Source of the DNA: Brachionus rotundiformis
Lineage: Eukaryota; Rotifera; Eurotatoria; Ploima; Brachionidae
Assembly: GCA_016802295.1 (NCBI GenBank)
Contig: JAESIW010000137.1
Location: 1,789,318 to 1,853,317, forward strand
Length of the DNA: 64,000 bases
Direction of reading: 5' to 3'
The notes beneath the pieces are model-generated. The model was not told the origin of the DNA. It ran no database searches and saw only the letters and a list, made by a program, of their open reading frames with translations. Positions within the stretch are counted from its first letter, which is position 1, and every line of letters begins with the position of its first letter. Below, in pieces: positions 11,901 to 23,440 of the stretch. A program made the position numbers and the translations under genes.

Positions 11901-14168
11901 AAAAAAGAAAAAAAATTGAAAATACACTAGAACAAATTTTAAAACAATTGTTTATAAGAAAATCCAAAATATTTGAATATTACTATTTATATTAAATAAT
12001 AAAAAAAATTGACACAACGAATACTTAAAAAATGGTACATATTTTTATCATACAGATATAAGCCGGTTAAAGTTAACTAATCCCGAGTTAACCTATACGG
12101 ATATGTTGAATATTTCAGGGATCATTATCTAGTTTATTTCTAAAATGCCCTGTGATCCAATTTAGATATTTTGCTCCTAGTATTAATCGAAAACAAAATT
12201 CTAATTTTTTAGCCTTTATCTCTTTAAGCTAATAAAATAGATTTAGGGGAAACTTAAATTGATATTGTATTTACTTAAAGCAAATTTGTGTTCATTTGAT
12301 AAAAATTAATTTTTTTAATTGAGTTAAAATTTTAAATTAATATTAAATATTGATTTTCAAATAACTCAATTAAATTTTTTCGTCAAGCGACTATTTCCTT
12401 CTCGATTTATTAAGCTCTAAAAATCAAATAAAAAATAGGCTTTTAAATCGCAAATATTTATTTTTAATAAAGCAAATAAATGACACAAATTAATCATTAA
12501 TTAATGTTTGCCTAATCTTTAAAATTTAATTTGATGCACTTACTACCTTCGTAATTCGAAATCTAAAGCTAAATGTTATTTTTTCTTGAAGCACATTTTT
12601 ATATAATGGCAGCGAAACAAAAACATTTCGCCTAAGAGAAAAGTTCCACAATTGTTTTTAATAAACAAAAAAGAGAATTAAAATTTTTATGAAATAAATT
12701 TCGTTATATTTTAAGAATTAAAATCTATGAATTCCCTGATTTAATACTGTTTGTAAAATATTTACTTGGAAACAATGAAACCAATTTAAAAAAATATTCA
12801 ACAATTCATTTATTAATTAAATAAACTAAATGTACGTCTATTCTTATGAAAACAAATCTAGGAACAACTTAATAAGTCAAAAATTAGAATTTAAGTGTAT
12901 TGTTTATAGAAATTTAAATTTTTTTTACAAAAAACCATAAAAAAGACTATTTACATAAAACATGGAAAATAAAATTTACCTTTAAAACTATTACGCTTTG
13001 TAATTTTTATCAATCGATTAATGATGAATAAAAAAATAAAAATTACAATTACAAGTTTATTAACTATAAGAATGCTTGATGACTTTGAAAATCACAATGA
13101 AGTGTTTCCATGAAATTGGAAAATAATTTTTTCTTTTAAATTTTCAAAAAATATATGAAAAGTTTTGTTTGATTGATGATTGATTTATGGGATATTTTGA
13201 CAACATTTATTTATATTTTTAAGATATAAAGAATTAAATTAGGTGATTTTATCTGATTGAAATATTTTGGTGTATTTATTTAATTTTTTTTAATTTATTT
13301 AAAATATTTTTAAGTAAATTAATTAAATTTAAATAATTAATATTTTTTCAATTATAATTACAAAAAAATAAATACTCATACTAACTTTTAAAAGTTATCT
13401 ATTAATAATTTTAATCTAAATCTTAATTATTTTAAATAAATGCATTTGCGTTTGACATTTCTCCAAAAAATAAATAATGAACCAACATCTATTCGCATAT
13501 TTTCTTTATAGCTAATTTTTTTGAAAAGCTAATATAATTAATTGGGAGCTAAAGCAAAATTGATTGAAAAATTGAAGAAAATACCAAGGTTTATCACAGG
13601 ATCCTAAAAAAGCTTTAATAAAATATTTTAGACAAATACAGTCAAAAGCATCCAAAAGAAAAATATGCTTCAAAAAGACGTCTAAACAATTGCTTATCAA
13701 TGTTAGGCAAAATTCAATGGGTCCTTTAAATCGAGAATTATATCAAATACCATCTATCTAGTTCGATTCAAGTTGATACATCTATTTCAATTGCTTGCAA
13801 TTGCGTTAAATCCAAATCAATAGTAATATTTTAACCATGTAGACTGTTTCAAGCAACAACTCTAATGAAGATTCAGTTCAAAAAGCCGGTACGAAAGCTA
13901 AGAAAAATTCGGAAATTAATTGACTGATTATAAAAAATAAATTTGGTAGTGCCCGCAATAATTACCTACCATAAAGAATTCGTAAATTTTATTTAAAATC
14001 CAAAAATGAATCTTTGGAAACTTAATTCTATTCCTTAAAAATTTAGTTAATGCAATCGAATAATTTGAATAAACTAATTGAAAATTATTCTTATAAATTT
14101 GAAATTCAAAGATATTAGATATGAAATATCATCTATCATCAGTTAGTGACGTTTAATTAGATTCAAAA
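8910..14168. other. Gene-poor AT-rich region
   Basis: More than 5 kb with no recognisable protein, RNA gene or clear repeat on either strand. Open frames at 9250-9462 (+) and 13512-13700 (-) look like chance. A Lys-rich frame on the plus strand around 13570-13760 is open for about 60 codons and lacks a start. The end of the stretch should carry the ELL promoter. Confidence 0.4.
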
Positions 14169-15963
14169 ATGCTTTCTGCTGGTCAACATACTTTAACCAA
14201 GCAACCTGATACTGAAGACCTAAATAAACATTGTATTTTAGTAAAGTTGACTGATTCCAGTGTAAAAGCTATTGAAGAATATTTAAGAAATAAAGTAATT
14301 TAAGTAATTATTTGACATCTCAATTGAATAAAATTTCTATTAAAATAGAACAATACCACAAAAAAACCAAGCATTCTTTTTACCAGCGATAAAACCGGGG
14401 TATCTAGGTTTAATTTTTGTTCTTTTTTTAAACAAAAGCTTTTTTAAGGAGATATCGTTGCCAACAGAATCTTCCAATTTAAACTTTAAGAAATTTTTTT
14501 TCTCTCTTTCTGGAGTTAAAGAATCCAATAAGGATGTGAGTGCTGCTCTTGAATGTACTCATTATACTAACAACAAGTGAATTATAGATATAAAAAAACT
14601 CTTTGTTTGATTTATGATAAATTTAAGATTGAAAACAATGGGAACTGTGGAACATAAACTGACAGTACAAGCTAATGAAGAGTTATTTCAAGCCACCAAA
14701 GAGAAAGTTAACAAAGAAGCCGAAGAAGAGAAAAAAAATTCGTAACTTATATAATATTTTATAAAATTTAATTTATAAAATATATTATCTAGAACAATTG
14801 AAATAAAGCATTCAGGAGCAATTGTAAACAGAAATTTATCTAGTTCCAGCAAAGTGCACCGAAATTCAATTGGAATCTCAAAGGCGAATATCAATTCCAG
14901 TCAAGATGTTGTGAAACCAAGAAATCCTATTCTAGATAGACCTCTAAAAGAACGATTAATTCACCTTTTAGCATTGAAATCTTTTAATAAAGCGGAATTA
15001 TTACTTAAATTAGGTAAAGAAAATGCTTTAAATGAAAAAGAAAAGGATCAATTGGACGCATTGCTACAATCGGTAGCTGTTTATAATCACAAAAATTTAA
15101 CCTACGAAATTTTAAATGATGTTTTGCTAAATGAAGTAAAAGAAGATTGGCAATTCTACAATCAAAGTGAAAAGTTTATAGTTAAAAGTAAAATAAATAA
15201 AACAAAAGAAAAATTGGTACCTAAAAGTCAACAAAACAATTCACTTGGCCATAAAGGTTCTTTTTCCAATTCAAGTAAAACTTCAGCATTTTCAGCACCT
15301 TCCAATACGGGTAACAAGTCAATGAATATTAGTTCAGCTTTAGAAGCCAGTTTTGATGAGCTAGACTCCTCAATTGATAAAAGTTTAAGTAAAAAAATAT
15401 CGCCTCAAAAATTGGAACAATTCAAGCCAATTCCGAGCAAGAAACAAAGACCTAGTAGTCAAACTTCGACTTATTTGAAGGAAGCTTCTGATCTTTTTTC
15501 CACAAGCTCTGATGAAATGTCTGCCGATGATTTTTCGTTTAGTTCTAAGCAAGTGAATGAGTCGATCAGTGGCAAAAAAGATAAGATAGACTTTGAGTTT
15601 AAAGAAAGAGCCCAGGAAATAGAGAATACCGAGTTGAAAGAATGTCAAAAAAAATACAAAAAAATAACAAGTTCTCAGCAAAAACAGCAGTATATGCAAG
15701 ACTATGATCAAATATATAAAGAATATCTAGAGTTACATTTTTATATTGATAGTTTAAAGGAAAAGTTTGAAAAATTAAAATCTGATTTGAAAAGTATAAA
15801 TGAATCGAGTAGAGAATATACTGAGAAAAAGCAAAAAATTATTAATGATTATGTAGATAAAAAATCAGATCCAGAATATATAAAAAAGAGAGATCGATAC
15901 AGTCAAGTCTATACAAAGCTCAAATATTTGCACCATCTTCTAAATGAAAGCGAAGAACCATGA
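14169..15963 (+). CDS. ELL: RNA polymerase II elongation factor ELL
   Basis: Exons: 14169-14294, 14349-14399, 14449-14576, 14628-14741, 14793-15963; the product is 529 aa (vertebrate ELL proteins are 600-640). ELL suppresses Pol II pausing and is part of the super and little elongation complexes. The N-terminal ELL domain is rebuilt only after splicing: CILVKLTDSSVKAIEEYL, PSILFTSDKTG joined to EISLPTESSN, then FFFSLSGVKESN, and finally RPLKERLIHLLALKSFNKAE, a near-diagnostic ELL motif. A Ser/Lys-rich middle follows. The last ~110 residues are the occludin/ELL domain (YMQDYDQIYKEYLELHFYID, then QVYTKLKYLHHLL). All four introns are 49-54 bp. ATG 14169 is chosen because it opens directly into the ELL domain. 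Confidence 0.9.
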
Positions 15964-16524
15964 TTTTAAAAGCAAAAAATACATCAATTAATAAAATGAA
16001 TATAATTTTTTTGATAATTAATGTAGTTTAAAAAAATAAAAATCTATTTATTAATCTCATAATTTAAATCAAAACTCCTTTAAAATAATTGAACAATTTT
16101 ATTTTTAATTTGCAATCAAAATCTATTTTTAATATTTTAGCCTTAATATTATTAAAAAAAAGCAATTAATAAAAATCATTAAATTTTTAAAAATATAAGT
16201 TGCTTGTTTTTTTCTATCTCGTAATAGTAAATACAACGAGTCTATTAAATTGAGCCTAATTTGTGATTCGGCATTAACTATCTAGTGAACTAGACTGTTC
16301 TAAATATTACCAACACGGTTTATTAAAAAATAACTTCTTTTAGCAACTTAACTGAAATTGCTAATTTTCTAAATTACAGGAAGTTCTTTATCAAGAAATG
16401 GGTACCATTTATGTATGGAAATGTCTGTCAGTTTTCAAGAATTTGAAAATAAACTTTAAATTTAATTATTCTTTAATTGTTCTTAAATCAATATTACAAA
16501 TATAAATATATATTTATTTCTTGT
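15964..16524. other. AT-rich intergenic, ELL 3' flank
   Basis: Holds the ELL 3' untranslated region with possible AATAAA signals soon after the stop, then ordinary AT-rich DNA. Near 16280 tctagtgaactaga is a short imperfect palindrome. No gene is seen. Confidence 0.4.
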
Positions 16525-17010
16525 CACCCTCCTATTTTGCAACCGGGCTTGGGACCGGCTTTGGCAGAGTTATGACGGCGTCTTTCCCTAAGAAGCCAGT
16601 GGGACGTTCATCATAAACAGCGCCACTCATCCGAGCACTTAAATTGGCTGCGAACTCGGCAACTATTTAGACTAGCTTGGAACCACAAACCAAGCGATTT
16701 ATCTCTCACTCGAGATAAAGTCTTAACTTAAGGCTTCCAAAGTTACGTCTACCTGCAGAGGGTCAGCTGTACAGCAGATTCTCGCTCCTTTCGGATTCTA
16801 TACTGGGAGATGGTCGAAGCCAGCGGCGCCCTCATACGACAAGACTTGGACAAAGACCCGTAGGCCTATGTACCCGCCATACAGCTCTTCTGCAGACTAC
16901 GTGAAAGACCACATGCACATACGATTCATGTGGCTGCCACCACCCTCCTCTTTTTTCATCAAGGCTTGGGACCTGCGGATCGGCAGAGCTATGGTGACTG
17001 CTTCTTGTCT
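16525..17010 (-). mobile_element. GC-rich degenerate mobile-element relic with repeated tail
   Basis: About 490 bp of roughly 50% GC inside an AT-rich genome. Two related ~57-bp blocks lie in the same orientation 416 bp apart: 16525-16581 and 16941-16997, both starting caccctcct and sharing gcttgggacc and ggcagag. On the minus strand 16660-16532 is open for 42 codons and ends in a TAG; it includes SARMSGAVYDERPTGFLGKD and TLPKPVPSPVAK. In-frame stops appear just upstream, so it is the decayed 3' end of a coding element. The second block resembles the same tail, suggesting tandem or nested insertion. Codon use is unlike host genes. The element family was not identified. Confidence 0.6.
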
Positions 17011-17526
17011 ATTTATTAATTAAAAATATTTACTTATCAAATTAGATAAGAAAAAATGAGGTAAAGTTTTTTAAAAATTACATACTATTTATATCCCTTT
17101 CACTATTCACCCCTTTCTATCAATCACCATCAGATCATTACAGCCTGTTTTAACAAAATTAACCTATTCTTATTTTTTTTAAGGCGATAATTCAAATTAA
17201 GGAATAAAAAATAAACAAAAATAAAAATAATTAGTTTCTCATTAAGAAAAACTTATTATAAAGTTTATTGGAAGCAATTAAAATATAAAAAAGCTAATCT
17301 TATTATCAAAAAAATATCAGAATTTTAAAGAAGACAATTTATGAACATAGCAAGATTGAAATATTTCTAATAATTTTCATTTAGATTCAAATCTCAAGGC
17401 ATTTAGAAATTTTTTTTTGAAATTAAATGGATTTTTCAAGACTAATTTTTTTTTAAATCACACTCAAAAAAGTCTTAGCCAAAAAAAGCGCATATATTCA
17501 CTACTTAATTTTTTCATGGTAAAAAG
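17011..17526. other. AT-rich spacer before LSM12
   Basis: No gene seen. The distal part should carry the LSM12 promoter and 5' leader. Confidence 0.4.
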
Positions 17527-18384
17527 ATGAAAGAAAGGAACCATTCTGTCCAAAAAAATTCTTCTGCTTCTTACAGTTCCAATGATGGAAGCTCATCAGA
17601 CCCCTACAACTGTAATAATTTTATGGCACCTCCAATCGGCGCTCAAATAAAATGTGTGACATGCCTAGGAAATAATGTACAAGGTAAAGTTGTTGCTTAC
17701 GACCAACAAACAAAAATGCTAGCCTTAAGTAAGTAAAAAATCATAGCTCATTAATCTATTAACTAAATAACTAAATAATCTAAAGGGTCACCGATTGCAA
17801 ACAAACCGGGCTATTTTGATTATACGATGGTAAACGTAGCGTGGTGCTCAAATCTCGAAGTCTTAGAGGAACCATCCGAGTCTCCTGAACCAATTAACAG
17901 CTTGAATATTCAAAAAGTTGAGCATGTTTTTAATTTTTTTTAATTTTTAATTATTTTTTTATTAGTTGGAAAGGAGAAAGAGACTTAACATAGATAATAA
18001 ATTGAAAGAAATAAATTCGCTTGGAAACGATGTTACACCATTAGCTCAGCATTTGTATTTTACCATTTACAAAACGTAAAAAAAATTTTTTAAAACTTTT
18101 TTTTTAAATATCTTGATAAAATTAAACAAAAATCTATTTAGACTGAATGAAGTTGAGTGGGAAGGTAAAAATATTGTTGTAATGAATTCAGTTGTTATTA
18201 CACCTCCATATGATGTTGAAAACTGCAAAAGTAGAAATGGAGATCAAAACCAAGCAGTTGATCATGTTAAAAAAATTGTATTAAATAACTTTTTTCTAAC
18301 TAACTGTTTGATTAATTTTTATCTTTAAAGGTTAAAAAATTTTTAGAAGATTATTTGCCAAGTCAACAAACAAGTTCAAAATAG
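17527..18384 (+). CDS. LSM12: LSM12 homologue (LSM and anticodon-binding-like domains)
   Basis: Exons: 17527-17728, 17786-17916, 17966-18075, 18142-18277, 18331-18384; the product is 210 aa (human 195). LSM12 is an RNA-binding adaptor that partners ataxin-2. The N-terminal ~30 residues are Ser/Asn-rich. The LSM part reads IGAQIKCVTCLGNNVQGKVV then YDQQTKMLAL. The C-terminal AD domain carries IVVMNSVVITPPYDVENC and HVKKIV, very close to human LSM12. A second in-frame donor at 17926 would add three residues and leave a 40-bp intron; 17917 gives a 49-bp intron, closer to the local norm. The short terminal exon encodes KKFLEDYLPSQQ. Confidence 0.92.
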
Positions 18385-18579
18385 AATAGTTTTATAACAT
18401 GATATTTTTTTGATTTAATTTCGATCATTTAATGTTGAAATTTTTTAAACAAATTATTAGCAAACTGAATTTTATTTTTAGTTTATATTATGTCTTAATT
18501 GTTAATGTATTTATTTAAAAATATTAGTTCAAAATCGGAAAACAAAGATTAGAGAATTTAATAAATCAGAAAAATGCTT

Positions 18580-19417
18580 TTCTTTTTATATTTCATTTGA
18601 TAAATTGGATAAAGGATTTCCTTACAGAACGTCTTAGGAGATATCAGCTCAAATTGAGTAAAAGTTAACAGTGGAGTTCCACAAGGTTCAGTGCTAGGTC
18701 CAATCTTTTTTATTATATATATAAACGATATGTTGAATAATGTCCAAAATAATTATGAAGCTTATGCTGATGACACTAAGATAATATCGAAAATTGAAAA
18801 TTCCAACTCGATTTTTAGCCTACAATCAGATATAGATAGATTGTGTAAATGGTCAAATGAATGATCTACTCAACTTAATGAAGATAAATGTAAAGTTGTT
18901 CATATTAGAAACAAAAATCCAGAGTTTGATTATAAGATTGGTATGAATACCTTGAGTAGGTCAAAAGTCGAAAAGGATTTATGTATTTACATACAGAGTG
19001 ATCTAAAATGGGATACACAAGTTAAAAATGCAGCTACAGCAAATATAATGTTGGGTTTGATTAAGAATGCATTTATAATCCCTGTAGCGAGACTATCAAA
19101 TTATTGTATTGTTCAATGGTTAGATCGCACCAGGAATAAGCTTTTAGTGCATGGTGTCTTTATTTAGAAAACGATATAAATGAACTTGAGAGAGTTCAAA
19201 GAAGAGCAACAAAGTTGATTCCAAAATTGAGTGGCTTTGATTATCAGAAACGCTTTCTGAGGCTAGATTTAACTAATTTGAGTACAAGGAGATTAAGAGG
19301 TGATCTAATTCAGATGTACAAAATAGTTTTAAAGCAAAGCTTGATAGTTGGATGTCAAAACAAAGAAAGAAGCAACTGCTACAGCTCTCTAGGGCTATGC
19401 TTAGATAACCTCTAAGC
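18580..19417 (+). pseudogene. Degenerate non-LTR retrotransposon reverse transcriptase
   Basis: Several frames carry reverse transcriptase landmarks in order: NWIKDFLTERLRRYQ, VNSGVPQGSVLGPIL, IYINDM, then EAYADDTKI with the catalytic YADD, DRLCKWSNE, LNEDKCKVVHI, and near the end RVQRRATKLIPKLSGFDYQK. A TGA interrupts the frame near 18862 where a Trp codon is expected, and at least one frameshift occurs near 19100-19170. The 5' half (endonuclease) is missing, as usual for 5'-truncated insertions. The style is CR1/Jockey-like, but the clade is not settled. A tactactact tract shortly after the frame may be a 3' tail. It lies between LSM12 and the SLC35E2 gene and is dead. Confidence 0.85.
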
Positions 19418-19909
19418 TGTAGTTTAAACTGCTACTACTACTTTATTATCTAAAAATCTCTTGACTGTTTTGTTTTTTGTTTCGATAGAAAATAATGCTT
19501 TAATAATTCAAATTTATTTATCTAGTTTTTAAATTTTTATCAAAAATAAGTGCTAAAATCATGTTCAAAAAACAAGCTTCTTTATAAACTTTAATTCGGT
19601 CAATTTTTATTTTATTTAGGTTAAAATTTTGAATATATTAATTTTGTTTTTTTTTGGAGTTTTGAGAAAACCTAATTACTAAAAAAAATTTAATTTGTAT
19701 ATATCGAAAAATCATGACGTGTATCTTTTTGCTTAAAATATGTTGAATTTTAGTATTGAAATAAATTTTCATAATAAATATCAGGTTTCTAAGAAAAATC
19801 TTACTATTTAAAAAAATAAAAACCTCTTATGGGGCTAAAAATTACATCAAAAGATTTGTTATAATTTTTTTTTTAGACTTGATAAATTATGAATTGATAA
19901 ATTTTCTAA
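19418..19909. other. AT-rich spacer
   Basis: Holds the presumed 3' end of the retrotransposon relic and the promoter side of the SLC35E2-type gene. No further gene is seen. Confidence 0.4.
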
Positions 19910-21796
19910 ATGTCTTATCGTTATTTTAGTGGAAATTCTCTATTATTTATGTCCACAGATACAAAACCAATTGAGAAGCCTAGCATTTCAGAGGGAAACA
20001 CCAACTCTCAAAAGCATCTAAATTTAGGCAATTTTTTTGGATTTTTAAACCAATTTGTTAGAAAAGAGTTCGATGCCATCAAACATGCTGTCGAAGATGA
20101 CATCGATAACGAAGATGACTCTCACAATAGAAAAGTATCCAATCTAGAAACTGATCATAAGTCTGTCCTAATTGAACGCCAAGGCGGCCTTGCAAACAGT
20201 TTTGTTTTACTCTTATTGTTATTATGGTACATATTTAGCGCTCTAACGCTTTATACAAATAAGTATATTGTTGCTACACGAAAACTTGACCCTACTTTGG
20301 TGGGCACAGTTCAAATGGTTGTTACTAGTTTTTTTGGCTACATTCAGCTAAAATACACTCAATGGAGCCATTCAAAGGATATTATATCTCATATTAAATC
20401 AAATAATCACCATTATAGGACTGTCGTATTTTGGAGGAATATGTTTATAATCGGTTTACTGAGGTATTTGATTAGAATTTATAAACATATATTAATTTCA
20501 GAATTTTATTTATTATATTTAAGACTTTTTTCTATTGTTCTTGGTCTGATGGCGCTAAAACAAGCTACAGTATCGTTTGTAGAAACTGTAAAGAGTTCAT
20601 CTCCTTTGTTTACTGTTATTGTTTCAAGATTTTTGTAAGATCATTCAAGAATTTTTGCTTAAAAAGCTAAATAATTCTTTAGAATTGGGGAGATAACTGG
20701 TTTTTGGACAAACGTGTCTTTGTTTCCTATAATGCTTGGACTGGCGCTTTGTAGTTCATTTGAACTAAATTTCAACATTTTTGGTTTCCTTGCCGCAATC
20801 ACAACCAATATTACCGAATGGTAAAATAAAAATTTTCCAAAAAATTTTTAATTCAAAATATTTATTTAAGTTTGCAAAATGTTTTCTCAAAATTACTTTT
20901 ATGCAGTGATCAATTTAAATTTTCGTAATTTTAATTAAAATTAAAATCTAAGGAATAAAAATGAATTTTTATAAAGACCTTTGGAAGTTCAATTTTTTTC
21001 AAGCACTGCATCTGTAATTGCATTGGTACCAATTAGTTACTTGACTGTCACATTCAACCAGCAGACTTTTCAGCCAACTAGCATAGTTTTATTTCTAATA
21101 AATGGTTTGTCTTTTCATGCTCAAACACTTCTTGCCTTTACTCTAATGAGCTACATCTCACCCGTAACTTATAGGTAATTTTCTCAAATCATCTGGTTTT
21201 TCAAATGCAAATTCATTTAAAAATAACTATTGCATGATTGTACAATCAACATACAATCTGCATCTTTTATCTATTAGATAATCATCTATCTTTATGAATG
21301 CAATTGAAAAGCCACCCATAACTAATTCTGATTTTTTTAACTTGGTTTTTCAAGTGTTTGTAATACTGTCAAACGAGCAGTATTAATATGGTAAGTTTTT
21401 TTATATATATAATGAAAATTAAATGAATAAATTTATCGAATATTGTATAATATATTGACATGATTTTATTAGTTTTTTTGTAAAATAATATAATGAAAGC
21501 TTGTTTTTCTATCATTATTTTTATTAATTAATCGATAAATTTTTCCGATACAATCACAAACAAAAGAAAATTTAGCTCTAAGTCTTATTTTTTAGTTAAA
21601 ATTAGTCTAGATCGATAAAATAGTTTTAAAATATGATTTTATATTTAAAAGGTTTTCAGTTTACATTTTCAAAAATCAAGTTGGTTATATGAGTGCAATT
21701 GGAACCGTATTTGTTATTGTTGGAGTTTTGTTGTATAACCATGCAAGAACTATTGACCAAAGATTGGTAAAAAGTACCGAAGTGCACAAAATTTGA
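19910..21796 (+). CDS. SLC35E2: SLC35E2-type solute carrier (drug/metabolite transporter superfamily)
   Basis: Exons: 19910-20463, 20524-20634, 20683-20820, 20871-20924, 20977-21174, 21355-21390, 21652-21796; the product is 411 aa. The family is related to nucleotide-sugar transporters; substrate of SLC35E2 is not established. About 100 hydrophilic residues precede the first membrane helix (FVLLLLLLWYIFSALTLYTN). Diagnostic stretches are KQATVSFVETVKSSSPLF, TNITECLQNVFSK and ISPVTYSVCNTVKRAVLIWF, which match SLC35E2 closely and appear only when the exons are joined. Roughly ten membrane segments are predicted by eye. The first intron (60 bp) has no stop and is a multiple of three, so retention would insert 20 residues. 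A second ATG is 14 codons downstream of the chosen start. Confidence 0.9.
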
Positions 21797-23440
21797 TATT
21801 TATTTTAAAAATTTAAGTTTTTACATAATTTTTAATGACTAAGATTTTAATAAAAATAAACAAATTCTTAGATATTTTAATACAGATTAATTCATAGTGC
21901 CATGAGCAATTATTTTTCACTTGTCAGTCCTGAACTTGATTGTTCATAATTAAACTGCATTAAATAGTTAAGCTAAGCGCTTTAATAATTTTGATCCGCT
22001 AATATATTTAATTTTTTTAGAATCAACTCTTGAAGTCAAAAGTTAATTTTTGATTGAAAATTTGCCAACGTGTGGGTAGATTTTAAGGGATAAATTAATT
22101 AATTCAAATGTTTTTGGTATGTTTGAGAATTTTTTAATTAAGAAAAGTAAAATAGCTTTAGAATTAAACTAAATCACAATCGTCCATATTAATTTTAGAA
22201 TTTACATGTTTATTATAATAAAGTTAAATATTGAAAATATAATAAAACTACAAAAATAACACAAACATGCTTAATTTATTAAAAAATATCCAGAAAAAAA
22301 AATTTCAATTTTTTTAAATCCTTTTAAGATGACAGCTAAAAATCTTATATTAATCACAGTAGTTAACAATTTAAAATAAAGATGGAATTTTTCATTTATT
22401 TACTTATTTAGATTCCGACTGATGAGTAAATATAAAATTTAACCATTATGATTAAAAAAAAGATCTAAAACCATTAATACTCAAAAATACAAGGAAACAA
22501 AATATTTACTGAGGAAGCTAAATCTCATATCACAACCACCATCAACAAAAAATGAACTAAATTCGGAAATATTTAAATTCTATTTGTTTAAGTGATGTAG
22601 TTTTTTTTTAATAAAGTCCATCGGACCCTAAGAATATAAATTACTTAAATTTATGGTCTCCTGATTTATCAGTTTTGATCATTTCACGTGATTTAGTCGA
22701 TCAATATTAAGCTAGCTATTTAGATTATTGATTCTGAGCCCTATTCCAAGTCATATAAAATTAAAGTGAAAAATCCAATTTATTAAATGATTTCGGAGTA
22801 TACTGATGGCTATAAGAGAACTAGGGACAGGAAGAAAGCTACTAATATGATATTAAGTTAATAGATTGATATATATTTTATTAATTTATTATATATATAT
22901 CAAATTTATTCCAATAAATTGATTTTTAATATCCTTTTTTCTCAATCAATAAAATCTCTCTGTAAATTATTGACTTTTATGTTTTTGTGTTCTAAAAAAG
23001 CTCATAATCCCTGTAGATAGAAATTAAGTTCGTGATTTTCATACCCGGTTGGTATAAATTTATAATTTAAAAAGAGCAGGTAAATACAAGGATATGGTAG
23101 AATAAAATATACAGATTCAATTAAATTAATTTCCGTATTAAAATGTTTTTTCCGCGACAGTTACGGGTTATAAAAGACCAAGCATTTAAAACATTCACGA
23201 GCATTCTCAAAAGCTGATATTAAGTGATTGCTTTTTAAAAATATCGCTTCCGATGTTAATTTTAGATCAAGTTAGAAAATCTTGTTTGCCATAAAAGCAT
23301 TTTTTAAATTGATTAATTTTAGGAAATAGCTTACAAGAAAGCTCTTACTGTTCTTAATCAAGAATTTTATTAATCATTATAACTTTTTTTTTGATTTTTA
23401 CTAGAGTTGTTAAAATATATCTAATAAATGGTTCAAAAAG
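21797..23440. other. AT-rich intergenic, no gene
   Basis: No coding, tRNA or repeat signal recognised. It should hold the 3' end of the SLC35E2-type gene and the agrin promoter. Confidence 0.45.

Noticed and set aside
13512..13760. Open frames on both strands upstream of ELL
   Set aside because: About 60 codons each, no start in context on the plus strand, no recognised family; within chance for this size of region.
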